A stretch of DNA of 64,000 nucleotides from assembly GCF_031455295.1 (NCBI RefSeq), contig NZ_JAVDSL010000003.1, positions 1 through 64,000 of the forward strand, given 5' to 3'. The stretch is from Leifsonia sp. 1010. GTDB taxonomy: Bacteria > Actinomycetota > Actinomycetes > Actinomycetales > Microbacteriaceae. Positions 24,484-32,905 of the stretch are shown here, in pieces. The notes under the pieces were generated by a model. The model did not search any database and had not been told where the DNA came from. It was given only the letters and a program-made list of their open reading frames with translations. Within the stretch, counting starts at the first letter, position 1; each line of letters begins with the position of its first letter. Both the position numbers and the translations under genes were made by a program.

Positions 24484-24951
24484 ATGGAAACGATCGAACG
24501 TACCATCGCAGCCCCGGCCGAGACGGTCTGGGAATTGTGGACCACCCCGCAGGGCATCGGGCGCTGGTGGGCGCCGGACGGGTTCCGCACCGACGTGTCC
24601 GCACTCGACCTGCGGCCCGGAGGTGAGCTCGTCTACACGATGACGGCGACGGCGCCCGAGCAGGTGGCGTTCATGGAGCAGAACGGGATGCCGCTGAGTA
24701 CGGAATCTCGCAAGACCTTTACGACGGTCGAGCGGCCGACACGGCTCGGGTACCGCTCCCTGATCGACTTCGTGCCCGGCCACGAGCCCTACGAGCAGCT
24801 GACCGAGATCGAGCTCGGGCCGGTCGACGGTGGGACGCGTGTGATCATGAGGGTCGAGCCGCTGCACGACGAGGTGTGGACCGAGCGGCTCCTGGCCGGC
24901 CGGGCGAACGAGCTGGACAACCTTGCCCGCCTGGTTGACACAGGGGAGTAG
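24484..24951 (+). CDS. SRPBCC (AHSA1-like) domain protein
   Basis: A 155-residue START/Bet v1-like protein opening with ERTIAAPAETVWELWTTPQGIGRWWAPDGF. The fold forms a hydrophobic ligand cavity. The ligand is unknown. It is related to the second half of the adjacent ArsR fusion protein, which probably represses it. A GAAGGAG ribosome site precedes ATG 24484. Confidence 0.85.
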   Translation: METIERTIAAPAETVWELWTTPQGIGRWWAPDGFRTDVSALDLRPGGELVYTMTATAPEQVAFMEQNGMPLSTESRKTFTTVERPTRLGYRSLIDFVPGHEPYEQLTEIELGPVDGGTRVIMRVEPLHDEVWTERLLAGRANELDNLARLVDTGE

Positions 24952-24978
24952 GTCGCCAGGCGAAGGCCGTGGCGCCGT

Positions 24979-25422
24979 TCACTGCGGCTGAGGAACCTCG
25001 ATACGGCCGAGCTGGAGCAGGATCGCGAAGCGGTCGGGCACACCCCAGTGCTCGACGATCCGCCCCTCGGCGACCCGCGCCACATCGATGACGGTGAAGT
25101 GCACCGGCCGCCCGGTCGGCGCCCCGAGGAAGGGCCCCGTGTTGGTTCCCGCACCTTCGGCGCGCACCCAGACGATGTCGTCACGTTGGGCCCAGTCCCC
25201 GATGGTGAATCGGAGGTCCGGGAAGGCGGTGTGCACGTCGGTCATTCCCTTCTTGACCTTGGCGATGGCGTCGGCGCCGGTCCCGGAGAGCCCGAGCTGG
25301 TGTTCGACGAGGTCGGGGGAGCAGAGCTCGTCGACGATGTCGGTGCGGCCGCCGGCGAATCCCTCGTGGAGCATCCGCTCCAGGAGGACGACCCCGGCCG
25401 GTTCTGTGTCTGTGGTGATCAT
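24979..25422 (-). CDS. SnoaL-like / ester cyclase family protein
   Basis: A 147-residue NTF2-fold protein with the SnoaL-type pattern: LCSPDLVEHQLGLSG, DVHTAFPDLRFTIGDWAQ and a late VARVAEGRIVEHWGVPDR. Some family members cyclise polyketides, but many are uncharacterised. GAAGGAG precedes the ATG. It is divergent from a TetR gene with a palindromic operator between them. Confidence 0.8.
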   Translation of the reverse strand: MITTDTEPAGVVLLERMLHEGFAGGRTDIVDELCSPDLVEHQLGLSGTGADAIAKVKKGMTDVHTAFPDLRFTIGDWAQRDDIVWVRAEGAGTNTGPFLGAPTGRPVHFTVIDVARVAEGRIVEHWGVPDRFAILLQLGRIEVPQPQ

Positions 25423-25459
25423 GGGAGAACTCCTTCGTCTGCACCTTGACTGCGGTCAG

Positions 25460-25474
25460 TGCAGTGACACTGCA
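25460..25474. promoter_or_regulatory. Candidate TetR operator
   Basis: TGCAGTG-A-CACTGCA is a perfect 15-bp palindrome between divergent cyclase and TetR genes. It overlaps the expected -35 region of the TetR promoter, whose -10 is TAGTAT at 25488-25493. Confidence 0.5.
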
Positions 25475-25500
25475 TTGACTGCACCATTAGTATCGATCTC

Positions 25501-26112
25501 GTGAACGCCGACGTCAAGACCGCATCCTCCTACCGGCAGGAGCAGGCGCTTCAGACGCGCCTCCGCATCGCGTCGGCCGCCCAGACGTTGTTCGCTCGCG
25601 ACGGGTATGCGGTGACCAGCATCGAGGCGATCGCCCGGGAGGCCGGCGTCGGCACCCGGACCGTCTACGCCGCCTACGGGGCCAAGCGCGAGATCCTCAA
25701 CGTGATCTGCGAGCGCTGGCTGGAGCGGGCGCGCGCCCGCGAACTCGCCCGCGAGATCCTCGAACTGCCGGAGCCGGGAGAGCGGATGGCGGGAGCGGCC
25801 CGCTGGCTGACCGTGCTGTACTCGACCGATTTCGACGTCGTGCGCATCCTCGATTCCGCTCTGGACGAGGATGCCGAGACTCAGGCCCTGCTGCGCTCGA
25901 AGCTCCGCGCGCGCAATCGCGTGATGGACAGCCTGATCGCCTCCGTGGAGGACGCGCTGGTCGTTCCCCTGGCCGAGGCCCAGGCGGTGTACCGGGCGTT
26001 CGCCGCGAGCGGTGTCTACCTCGAGCTGGTCGTCAATGCCGGATGGACGCCGGAGCACTTCGAGCAGTGGCTGGCGGCCACCCTGGAGGGCCAGCTGCTC
26101 GGGATGCGGTAG
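25501..26112 (+). CDS. TetR/AcrR-family regulator
   Basis: A 203-residue regulator with an N-terminal HTH (LRIASAAQTLFARDGYAVTSIEAIAREAGVGTRTVYAAYGAKREIL, about 20-65) and a variable ligand domain. It probably controls itself and the divergent SnoaL-like gene through the palindrome at 25460. GTG 25501 follows a TAGTAT -10 box by 7 nt, and no ribosome site is present. Confidence 0.85.
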   Translation: MNADVKTASSYRQEQALQTRLRIASAAQTLFARDGYAVTSIEAIAREAGVGTRTVYAAYGAKREILNVICERWLERARARELAREILELPEPGERMAGAARWLTVLYSTDFDVVRILDSALDEDAETQALLRSKLRARNRVMDSLIASVEDALVVPLAEAQAVYRAFAASGVYLELVVNAGWTPEHFEQWLAATLEGQLLGMR

Positions 26113-26136
26113 CCGGGCTGCGTGTCGCCTGCGCGG

Positions 26137-26379
26137 TCAGTGGCTGCGCGGGTCGCTCGGACCGCCCCGCGTGCCTTTGTGAGCCTCCTCGATGATCCGG
26201 ACGTCGTGCACGGTGACGCTCTCGGTCATCAGCAGGTCGAGCGACGTGACGAACAGCCGCCCGATCTCCTCGGGGGTGAACTCGGGTCCGGGAATGTCGG
26301 CGCGGAACCCCTGCGCCTGCAATCCGCCCTCGTTCGAGAATGTCACCTCGGCGTCGAACACCGCGCGATACTGCGTCAT
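26137..26379 (-). CDS. Small hypothetical protein
   Basis: An 80-residue protein beginning MTQYRAVFDAEVTF, with a central GFRADIPGPEFTPEEIGRLF and ending EEAHKGTRGG. It has a plausible alpha/beta profile and no membrane segment. It resembles short actinobacterial proteins of unknown role. The longer frame to 26430 adds only repeat-region sequence. It is convergent with the TetR gene. Confidence 0.5.
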   Translation of the reverse strand: MTQYRAVFDAEVTFSNEGGLQAQGFRADIPGPEFTPEEIGRLFVTSLDLLMTESVTVHDVRIIEEAHKGTRGGPSDPRSH

Positions 26380-26440
26380 CGTCCGCTCATCCCTCTCGCC
26401 GCTAGCCGTCACGCAGAGCGTAACCGGCATCCGCCGACGA

Positions 26441-26686
26441 AAACGGAGGACATCCCGCGGCGCGGTCCGGCGCGGCTGAAACGGAGGACATCCCGCGGCC
26501 CGGACGGGCGGACATCCTCCGTTCCGGCACGGCGACGGCGTGTCGCCGCGGGATCTCCTCCGTTTCCGACCGCGCCGCGAACGACAATTCGAGCGTACGA
26601 AACGGAGGAGATTCGGCCGTCTGACCCCGCGAAACGCCGCAAACGGAGGGGATGCGGCCGAGCGTGACCGGCATCCCCTCCGTTTC
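26441..26686. repeat. Cluster of seven (G)AAACGGAGG elements in both orientations
   Basis: Plus-strand copies at 26441, 26478, 26599 and 26641 and minus-strand copies at 26517 (variant), 26557 and 26677 fill the 336-bp gap between 26380 and 26715. Several are followed by ACATCCCGCGG or GGATGCGGCCG. The related cluster is at 6482-6669. Nothing else is seen here. Confidence 0.7.
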
Positions 26687-26715
26687 GACGAGGTCGGCCG
26701 GGAGCGCGCGACCGG

Positions 26716-27156
26716 TCAGCCGGCGGGCAGCAGCTCCGCGATGAGGGCCTCGACGCGCCGCTTGATGTCGTCGCGCACCGGGCGAACCTGCTCCACCGGG
26801 AGACCGGCGGGGTCGGTGAGGTCCCAGTCCTCGTAGCGCTTGCCCGGGAAGATCGGGCAGGTGTCACCGCATCCCATCGTGATCACCACGTCGGACTCGC
26901 GCACGGCGTCCGTCGTGAGGATCTGCGGCGTGTTCCCGGCGATGTCGATGCCCTCCTCGGCCATCACGTCGACGGCCGCGGGGTTGAGGCGGTCGGCGGG
27001 CTCGGAGCCGGCGGACAGCACCTCCACGCGGCCCCCGGACAGCTCGCGGAGGTATCCGGCGGCCATCTGGGAGCGTCCCGCGTTGTGCACACAGACGAAC
27101 AGCACGGTGGGGCGGTCGGACACGGCGGCCTCGCATTCTCTCGGTACCCGAATCAT
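26716..27156 (-). CDS. Arsenate reductase-like low-molecular-weight phosphatase
   Basis: A 146-residue LMW-PTP fold protein. The P-loop CVHNAGRS (C22 to R28) is the ArsC/PTPase CX5R motif, and a late WDLTDPAG supplies the general-acid Asp. The CGDTCP segment around residue 98 resembles the redox cysteines of thioredoxin- or mycothiol-linked arsenate reductases. No arsenic efflux or ArsR gene is adjacent. ATG 27156 overlaps the upstream stop (ATGA); a GTG at 27123 is an alternative. Confidence 0.8.
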   Translation of the reverse strand: MIRVPRECEAAVSDRPTVLFVCVHNAGRSQMAAGYLRELSGGRVEVLSAGSEPADRLNPAAVDVMAEEGIDIAGNTPQILTTDAVRESDVVITMGCGDTCPIFPGKRYEDWDLTDPAGLPVEQVRPVRDDIKRRVEALIAELLPAG

Positions 27157-27962
27157 AGATGACCGTCGATGTCTTCGACCACGCTCGCGGCGACCGTCCC
27201 GACCCTGCGCGGCGCGCGTCCGAGCAGCCGACGGAGATCGTCCGTCTCGTGCGCGAGCACCCCCGCGGCCGCCGCGGCGTGCAACGGACCGAACGGACCC
27301 GTATCGGCCACGGACACATCCCGGTGTGCGACGGGCCGGCCGAGCAGACCGCTCAGGATGCGGGCGAGTTCCTCGTAGGTCCACGCCGGCCCACGCAGCT
27401 CCCACAGCTGCTCACCGGGCGGGTCGGCGACCGCTCGCGCGGCGGCTTCTGCGAGGTCGGCGATGGATGCGGTGGCCAGCGGTCGGGATGCGGTGGCCGA
27501 CCCGATCCATCCGCTCGCCGCCTGTTCGACTGCGGCCGTGACGAACGGCTCCGTGTAGAACCCGTTGCGCAGGATCGTCGCCCCGCCGCGTTCGTGCAGG
27601 GTCGCCTCCGTCGCCGCATGCGCCGGGTCATGGTCGCCGCCGTGGACGCTGGTGTAGAGGACGTGCTCGAGCGAGGCCGCAGCGGCGAGCACCGCGCGGT
27701 GCTGCCGGAGTCGCTCATCCGGATCGAGCATGGGACTCGAGACGAACAGCAGGCGGTCGATGCCGCGGAAGGCCGTGGCGAGGCCCGCGGGATCGGCGTA
27801 GTCGGCGCGTCGCGCATCCACTCCGATCCGCCGCAGCCGGTCGGCCGCCTCGTCGGACCGGACGAGCGCATGCACCTCCTCGGCGGGGTGGAGGGCGAGC
27901 AGGGATCGGACGGCCGCGCCGCCGAGACGACCGGACGCGCCGGTGATGAGGATGTGGGTCAT
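27153..27962 (-). CDS. NmrA-like NAD(P)-binding oxidoreductase
   Basis: A 269-residue atypical SDR of the QOR2/NmrA type. It has the Rossmann glycine motif GASGRLGG at 8-15, the LLFVSSPML strand, and ATILRNGFYTEPF in the substrate lobe. The first Gly motif favours NADP(H). A CAGGAGC ribosome site precedes ATG 27962. It is translationally coupled to the phosphatase-like gene, though a functional link is not obvious. Confidence 0.82.
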   Translation of the reverse strand: MTHILITGASGRLGGAAVRSLLALHPAEEVHALVRSDEAADRLRRIGVDARRADYADPAGLATAFRGIDRLLFVSSPMLDPDERLRQHRAVLAAAASLEHVLYTSVHGGDHDPAHAATEATLHERGGATILRNGFYTEPFVTAAVEQAASGWIGSATASRPLATASIADLAEAAARAVADPPGEQLWELRGPAWTYEELARILSGLLGRPVAHRDVSVADTGPFGPLHAAAAAGVLAHETDDLRRLLGRAPRRVGTVAASVVEDIDGHL

Positions 27963-28123
27963 TGCGTGCTCCTGAAGAGTCGACGAGAAGGGTTTCCGGG
28001 GCGGGGGAGTCGAGGACTCCCGGCCGTCACGAGACCGTCGTCGCGCGCACGCGCGGGAAGGCTGCCGTCAGGCGCCTGCGGGGATCACGGTGTGAGAAAT
28101 CATCCGCCGCCGAGGCTATCGCA

Positions 28124-29722
28124 TCACGGAGCGTGGAAGTAGTGCCGCTCCACCGGCTCGGTGCTGCTCAACGCGCGCGCCGCCTCCCAGAGTTCCCGGT
28201 CGCGTCCGGTGAAGCGCTGCGTCCGTTGCCGGGTGAACTCGCCCCAGGAGGGGACGAGGAACGTCTCCAGCATGGTGTCCGGGTGGTCGCCACTGCGGTA
28301 CAGCCGCCAGCGGTAGCCGCCGGTGCGTCTACGGGAGTCGGCCACCAGCCGGATGGCCCGCTCGAACGCGGCGCGGTCGGCGTCGCTCACGCGGTACGAC
28401 ATCTCGATCAGCACAGGTCCGTCGGTCGGGTCGGGTTCGAAGACGAGCATCGGCTCGGGCCACGAGTTCGCGATGGTCCGGTCGATGGTCGCCGTCCCCG
28501 GGAGCAGCGGGAGCGGACGCACGCTGACCGCCACGACGACCAGCAGGACGGCCGAGATCACGAGCGCCGTGGTGGTACCGGCCGCCTGCGCCAGCACGCC
28601 GAACAGGAACGACCCGATCGCCATCGCGCCCATGAAGAACAGGATGTAGACGGCGACCGCCCGCGACCGCACCCACTGCGGGAGCGTCAACTGCAGGGCG
28701 GCGTTGAGGACGGTGAGCGTGCCGATCCAGGCGAGCCCGGCCACCACGAGCACGACGAGCGCCACGACGAACGGCGCGAACGCGGCGGCGACCGTGCCCA
28801 ACGCGAAGAGGAAGGCACTCGCCGAAATCACGACGTTGTCGCTGAACCGCTTCCGGGCGACGGGCAGCAGGAAGACGCCCGCGACGGCGCCGACGCCCAG
28901 CGCGCCGAGCAGCAGGCCGTATCCACTCGAATCGAGCCCCAGGCGGGTCGCCGTGAGCGGCAGCAGGGCCCAGAGCGCGCTGGCCGGGAAGGCGAACAGC
29001 ACCGAGCGGAGAAGGATGCGCCGCACGAGGTGCGCCGACAGCGTGTACCGGACGCCCGCGCGCAGAGCCGGGCCGAACCGCTCGCGGTCGTCGAGGCCGG
29101 GCTGCGGCGGCCGGCGCCACCACATCAGCGCGGCGACGGCTCCGAGGAAGCTGACGGCGTTGATCCCGAACACCACCGGCGTCCCGAACAGCGACAGCAC
29201 GACGCCGGCCAGCGCCGGCCCGATCGCCCGAGCGCCGTTCACGGTCACGCCGCCGAGCGCGGCGGCCGCGACCACCTGCTCACGGGGGACCAACTCCGGC
29301 TGGATCGCCTGCCAGGCGGGCGAGGTCAGGGTGGATGCGACCCCGAGCAGCAGCGTGAACCCGAGCAGCGTCGGCGCAGTGAGACCACCGGCCGCGGCGA
29401 CGACCGTGAGCGCGATGGCGAGCACGGCACTGGCCGCCGACCCCCAGATCAGCAGTTCGCGGCGGTCGAACGAGTCGGCGAGCACGCCCGCCGGGAGCGA
29501 GAACACCACCGCCGGGAGCAGGCTCGCCGTCTGCACCAGCGCGATCACCACGCTGTCCGCATGCGATTCGACCAGGAACCACTGGGCGCCGACGGTCTGC
29601 ATCCACGTCCCGATGTTGCTGCCGAGCTGCGCGAACCACAGCACGCGGAACACCGAGATCGCCAGCGGCGCCCAGGGGGAGAGGGATGCGGCCGGCGCCG
29701 TCTTGCTCGCGGGTGCGGTCAT
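28124..29722 (-). CDS. MFS transporter (MFS_3 type) with C-terminal soluble domain
   Basis: A 532-residue transporter. Residues 20-410 hold 11-12 membrane segments with FDRRELLIWGS and GAVAALMWWRRPP loops typical of the EntS-like MFS_3 family. The last 110 residues form a soluble domain (VLIEMSYRVSDADRAAFERAI...GYRWRLYRSGDHPDTMLETFLV) that looks like an antibiotic-biosynthesis-monooxygenase-type ferredoxin fold. It is the last gene of an operon and overlaps its upstream neighbour by 4 bp. Confidence 0.85.
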   Translation of the reverse strand: MTAPASKTAPAASLSPWAPLAISVFRVLWFAQLGSNIGTWMQTVGAQWFLVESHADSVVIALVQTASLLPAVVFSLPAGVLADSFDRRELLIWGSAASAVLAIALTVVAAAGGLTAPTLLGFTLLLGVASTLTSPAWQAIQPELVPREQVVAAAALGGVTVNGARAIGPALAGVVLSLFGTPVVFGINAVSFLGAVAALMWWRRPPQPGLDDRERFGPALRAGVRYTLSAHLVRRILLRSVLFAFPASALWALLPLTATRLGLDSSGYGLLLGALGVGAVAGVFLLPVARKRFSDNVVISASAFLFALGTVAAAFAPFVVALVVLVVAGLAWIGTLTVLNAALQLTLPQWVRSRAVAVYILFFMGAMAIGSFLFGVLAQAAGTTTALVISAVLLVVVAVSVRPLPLLPGTATIDRTIANSWPEPMLVFEPDPTDGPVLIEMSYRVSDADRAAFERAIRLVADSRRRTGGYRWRLYRSGDHPDTMLETFLVPSWGEFTRQRTQRFTGRDRELWEAARALSSTEPVERHYFHAP

Positions 29723-30645
29723 CGCGCGGTCACGTCAGGTGCTACCTCGGCATCCGGCACCGGCCACCGCCCGAGGTCGGCGGCGGCCCGGTACGTCGCC
29801 TCGAGGAAGTCGCGGACCAACCCCTCCGGGTCGTCCGCGCGCCGGACGTTCTCGTACGGCAGCAGGAACTCGCCCAGCTCGTCGCTGTAGAACGCCCCCT
29901 CGGGCATCGGCGTCTGCTCGAACCCCTCCGGCGCGGGGTACGCGTACGAGTAGAAGGCGCCCTCGGCTCCTCCGCCCGGCCAGAATCCCGCACTGCTCAG
30001 CTCGCGGGAGTAGCCCTCCAGCATGACGCTGTCCGGGCAGTTCGGCGCGCCCCCGGGATGCGGCGGTGCGGTCCGTCCCGAGAACCGGGTGACCGCCAGA
30101 TCCATCGCACCCCAGAAGTAGTGCACCGGGCTCACCTTGCCCGTGAAGCCCGAGCGGAACTCCAGCAGCATCCGCTGGGCGTCGATGAGCTGCCGCCAGA
30201 ACGCCTGCGCCTGCTCCGGCTCGTACGTGCAGTGCTCGGTGTCCTCGGCGAACGGGATGGCCACGGCCACCTCGTTGGGGACCGCGTGGATGTCGACGGT
30301 CACTCCGAGGTCGGCGAGCGCCTCCCGCGTCGCGGCGTAGAACGTGGCGACCGAGTGCCCGGCCAGCGGGAAGCGGCGCAGCCCGCCGTCGCTGGTGCGC
30401 AGCACGAGCTCGTGGTCGACGAAGTCGAACTCGATGTCGAGGATCCGCGACGGGAGGGGGATGGGGCCGGTGCCGAGCCCGCGGGCGCTCGGATACAGCG
30501 TGACGTGCCACCAGTGGTTGATGGGCGGCGTCAGCGCCATCCGGATCTTCCCGACGACCTGCGTCCACATGTGGAGCGTGTCGCGCGTCGCGACCCAGCT
30601 GTCGACGGGGAGCTGCACCCGCGGCTCGGCGACCGGCGCCATCAT
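29719..30645 (-). CDS. DUF5996 family protein
   Basis: A 308-residue protein with the DUF5996 pattern: LTPPINHWWHVTLYPSARGL, IEFDFVDHELVLRTSDG, VSPVHYFWGAMDLAVTRFSG and GAFYSYAYPAPEGF. The function of the family is unknown. ATG 30645 overlaps the MaoC stop (ATGA), and its own stop overlaps the MFS start (ATGA). Confidence 0.8.
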   Translation of the reverse strand: MMAPVAEPRVQLPVDSWVATRDTLHMWTQVVGKIRMALTPPINHWWHVTLYPSARGLGTGPIPLPSRILDIEFDFVDHELVLRTSDGGLRRFPLAGHSVATFYAATREALADLGVTVDIHAVPNEVAVAIPFAEDTEHCTYEPEQAQAFWRQLIDAQRMLLEFRSGFTGKVSPVHYFWGAMDLAVTRFSGRTAPPHPGGAPNCPDSVMLEGYSRELSSAGFWPGGGAEGAFYSYAYPAPEGFEQTPMPEGAFYSDELGEFLLPYENVRRADDPEGLVRDFLEATYRAAADLGRWPVPDAEVAPDVTAR

Positions 30646-31136
30646 CCCTCCGCCGGCTGCGGAGTCCGCCGCAACAGGTAGGTGTGCTCGCCGGAGAGAA
30701 CGACCTCCGACCGCTGATTGTGCACGGTCACCGCCGCGGTGACGATTCCGTTGGGGCCATCCGGTGTCAAGGCGGTGATCTCCAGTTGCGAGTAGAGGGT
30801 GTCGCCGGCGTGGACCTCCTCGAGGAAGCGCGCCGAGAGCCCGGTGAACGCGATGAATACCTCTCCGATGATATGCGGGAACAGAGTCGCCCCCGGAGCG
30901 GTGAAAGCGAGTACCTGCAGGCCGTGCACGACCGGAGCGCTGTGGCCGTGCGCCTTCGCCCACACCTCGTCGTAGTGCACCGGGTGGTTGTCGGCCGACA
31001 CGGCCTGGAACGCCGATGCGTGCGCGTCGGTGACCGTGCGGCTCGGCGCCCGGAACACCTCGCCGACCGTCAGCTGCTCGAACGTGCGCGGTTCGACGAT
31101 GGCGAAGTCGAGCGGATCGAAGGTCCCGCCGCTCAT
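30642..31136 (-). CDS. MaoC-like hot-dog dehydratase
   Basis: A 164-residue single hot-dog domain. The hydratase motif is in AFQAVSADNHPVHYDEVWA (D49 and H54), with LSARFLEEVHAGDTL in the second half. MaoC proteins hydrate enoyl-CoA thioesters. It is one member of an ATGA-coupled operon with two hydrolases, an unknown protein and an exporter. The much longer open frame upstream is a shadow of the hydrolase genes. Confidence 0.82.
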   Translation of the reverse strand: MSGGTFDPLDFAIVEPRTFEQLTVGEVFRAPSRTVTDAHASAFQAVSADNHPVHYDEVWAKAHGHSAPVVHGLQVLAFTAPGATLFPHIIGEVFIAFTGLSARFLEEVHAGDTLYSQLEITALTPDGPNGIVTAAVTVHNQRSEVVLSGEHTYLLRRTPQPAEG

Positions 31137-32098
31137 GCCGCGAGCCAGTCGCTCAGGAAGGCGACCGCCTGCGCGACGGCCGCACGCGCCTGCGGGGTGT
31201 CGTGCATGCTGTTGACCATCACGAAGTCGTGGATGATGCCCTCGTACCGCACACCCGTGACCGTCACACCCGCGCGGCGGAGCTTGGCTGCGTACGCCTC
31301 GCCCTCGTCGCGGAGCACATCGCACTCCGCGTTGATGACGAGAGCGGGCGGAAGCCCGGTGAGCTGCTCCTCGGTCGCCCGCAGCGGTGAGACGGTGATG
31401 CTCGCTCGCTCGTCGGCGCTCGTCGTGTACTGGTCCCAGTACCAGCGCATCGCATCCCGGGTGAGCCAGTAGCCGTCGGCGAACTCCTGGTACGAGGCGT
31501 CGTCGAAGGCCGCATCCGTCACGGGATAGAACAGCACCTGACCCCGGAACGCGACGTCGCCGCGCTCCTTCGCCATCAGCGTGAGGGCGATCGCCATGTT
31601 GCCGCCGACGGAGTCGCCGGCGATCGCCATGCGGGTGCCGTCGAGCTCTTCGTCGGCACCGTGCTCGACGACCCACTTCGCCACGGTGTACGACTGCTCG
31701 TTCGCGACCGGATAGCGGACGTCGGGGGAGCGCGTGTACTCGGGGAACACGACCGCGGCCCCCGTGCCGACCGCGAGGTCGCGGACCAGGCGGTCGTGGG
31801 TGTGCGCATCGCCGAACACCCAGCCGGCGCCGTGCGTGTACAGCACGACCGGAAGGGGGCCGGACGCGCCCTGCGGCCGGACGATCCGCACAGGAACGGA
31901 GCCGGTCGGACCGCCGTCGACGGTGATCCACTTCTCCTCGACGGCGGGCTTCGCGATCTCGGAGTCCTGCACCTGGTCGACCGCCTTCCTGCCCTCCTCC
32001 GGCGGGAGCTGGTAGAGGAAGGGCGGGTTCGCGGTGGCCTCGCAGAACGCCTGCGCGGCGGCCTCGAGTGCGTAGCCGTGCGGGTTGGCTGTCGCCAT
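31133..32098 (-). CDS. Alpha/beta hydrolase of the hormone-sensitive-lipase family
   Basis: A 321-residue esterase. The oxyanion-hole motif is HGAGW at 89-93 (HGGG variant), the nucleophile is S163 in GDSVGG, and Asp and His are expected in ECDVLRDEG and IIHDFVM. Such enzymes hydrolyse short-chain or aromatic esters and lactones. It overlaps the MaoC gene (ATGA) and lies 18 bp after the first hydrolase. Confidence 0.88.
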   Translation of the reverse strand: MATANPHGYALEAAAQAFCEATANPPFLYQLPPEEGRKAVDQVQDSEIAKPAVEEKWITVDGGPTGSVPVRIVRPQGASGPLPVVLYTHGAGWVFGDAHTHDRLVRDLAVGTGAAVVFPEYTRSPDVRYPVANEQSYTVAKWVVEHGADEELDGTRMAIAGDSVGGNMAIALTLMAKERGDVAFRGQVLFYPVTDAAFDDASYQEFADGYWLTRDAMRWYWDQYTTSADERASITVSPLRATEEQLTGLPPALVINAECDVLRDEGEAYAAKLRRAGVTVTGVRYEGIIHDFVMVNSMHDTPQARAAVAQAVAFLSDWLAA

Positions 32099-32116
32099 GC
32101 TGGTCGCTCCCGTCGC

Positions 32117-32830
32117 TCAGGCCAACTCGGCGGCGGCGTCGGCGATGACCTTCGCCACCTCGGCGGGGTGGGACCGCATCACCAGGTGCGGCGCGTCGAT
32201 CTCGATCACCGAGCGCAGCCCGGCCCGCTTGTAGCCGAAGCGCTCGACGTCCGGGTTGATGGTGTGGTCGGCCGACGAGACGATGCCCCATCCCGGCTTG
32301 GTCTTCCAGGCCGCGACCGGGGCGGTCTCGCTGAACGCCAGTGCGGCGAGCGGACGCTGCGACGCGGCGAGCACCTCGCTGACCTCGCGGTCGATGCCGG
32401 CGGCGAACACGTCCGGGAACGCATCCACCTTCACCGACACGTCGGTCCCTGGCTCGGAGCCCTCGATGGGGAACGGCGTGTAGACCAGGTTGGCGGCGAG
32501 GTCGGAGTCCGGGAAGCCGCCCTGCAGCTGCCCGAGGCTCTCGCCCTCGTCGAGTGCGTATCCCGAGATGTAGACGAGACCGACGACGTTGTCCGCCGCA
32601 CCGGCGACGGTGATCACCGCACCGCCGTAGGAGTGGCCCGCCAGGATCACAGGGCCCTCGATCTGCTCGACGACCGAGCGGATGTACGCCGAGTCGCCGA
32701 GGAGGCTGCGGTTCGGGACCGCGGGAACGCGCACCGTGTGGCCCTGGTCGAGCAGGATGCGGGTGACGGGAGCGAAGCTCGCCGCGTCGGCGAAGGCTCC
32801 GTGGACGAGGACGATGGTGGGTGTGGCCAT
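32117..32830 (-). CDS. Alpha/beta hydrolase, salicylate-esterase-like
   Basis: A 237-residue hydrolase beginning TIVLVHGAFADAASF, with S67 in GHSYGG, followed by ITVAGAADNVVGLVYI, and a late IDAPHLVM that supplies the His. It resembles the plant-type hydroxynitrile lyase/salicylate-esterase group common in Actinobacteria. AAAGGA precedes ATG 32830. It is the first gene of the operon and is preceded, 75 bp away, by the XRE gene. Confidence 0.85.
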   Translation of the reverse strand: MATPTIVLVHGAFADAASFAPVTRILLDQGHTVRVPAVPNRSLLGDSAYIRSVVEQIEGPVILAGHSYGGAVITVAGAADNVVGLVYISGYALDEGESLGQLQGGFPDSDLAANLVYTPFPIEGSEPGTDVSVKVDAFPDVFAAGIDREVSEVLAASQRPLAALAFSETAPVAAWKTKPGWGIVSSADHTINPDVERFGYKRAGLRSVIEIDAPHLVMRSHPAEVAKVIADAAAELA

Positions 32831-32905
32831 GACGCCGATCCTTTCGTTGGGGTTCGATCGCCACGCTAAGAGGGGCACGGAAGCCGTGTCGTGGCCCTCT
32901 CGGGG

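Noticed and set aside
26716-27156. Arsenic resistance operon
   Set aside because: Only the reductase-like phosphatase is present; no ArsR or efflux gene is adjacent and its neighbour is an unrelated oxidoreductase.
28000-30026. Long plus-strand frames opposite the MFS and DUF5996 genes
   Set aside because: They are antisense to genes with good family signatures and have no domain of their own.
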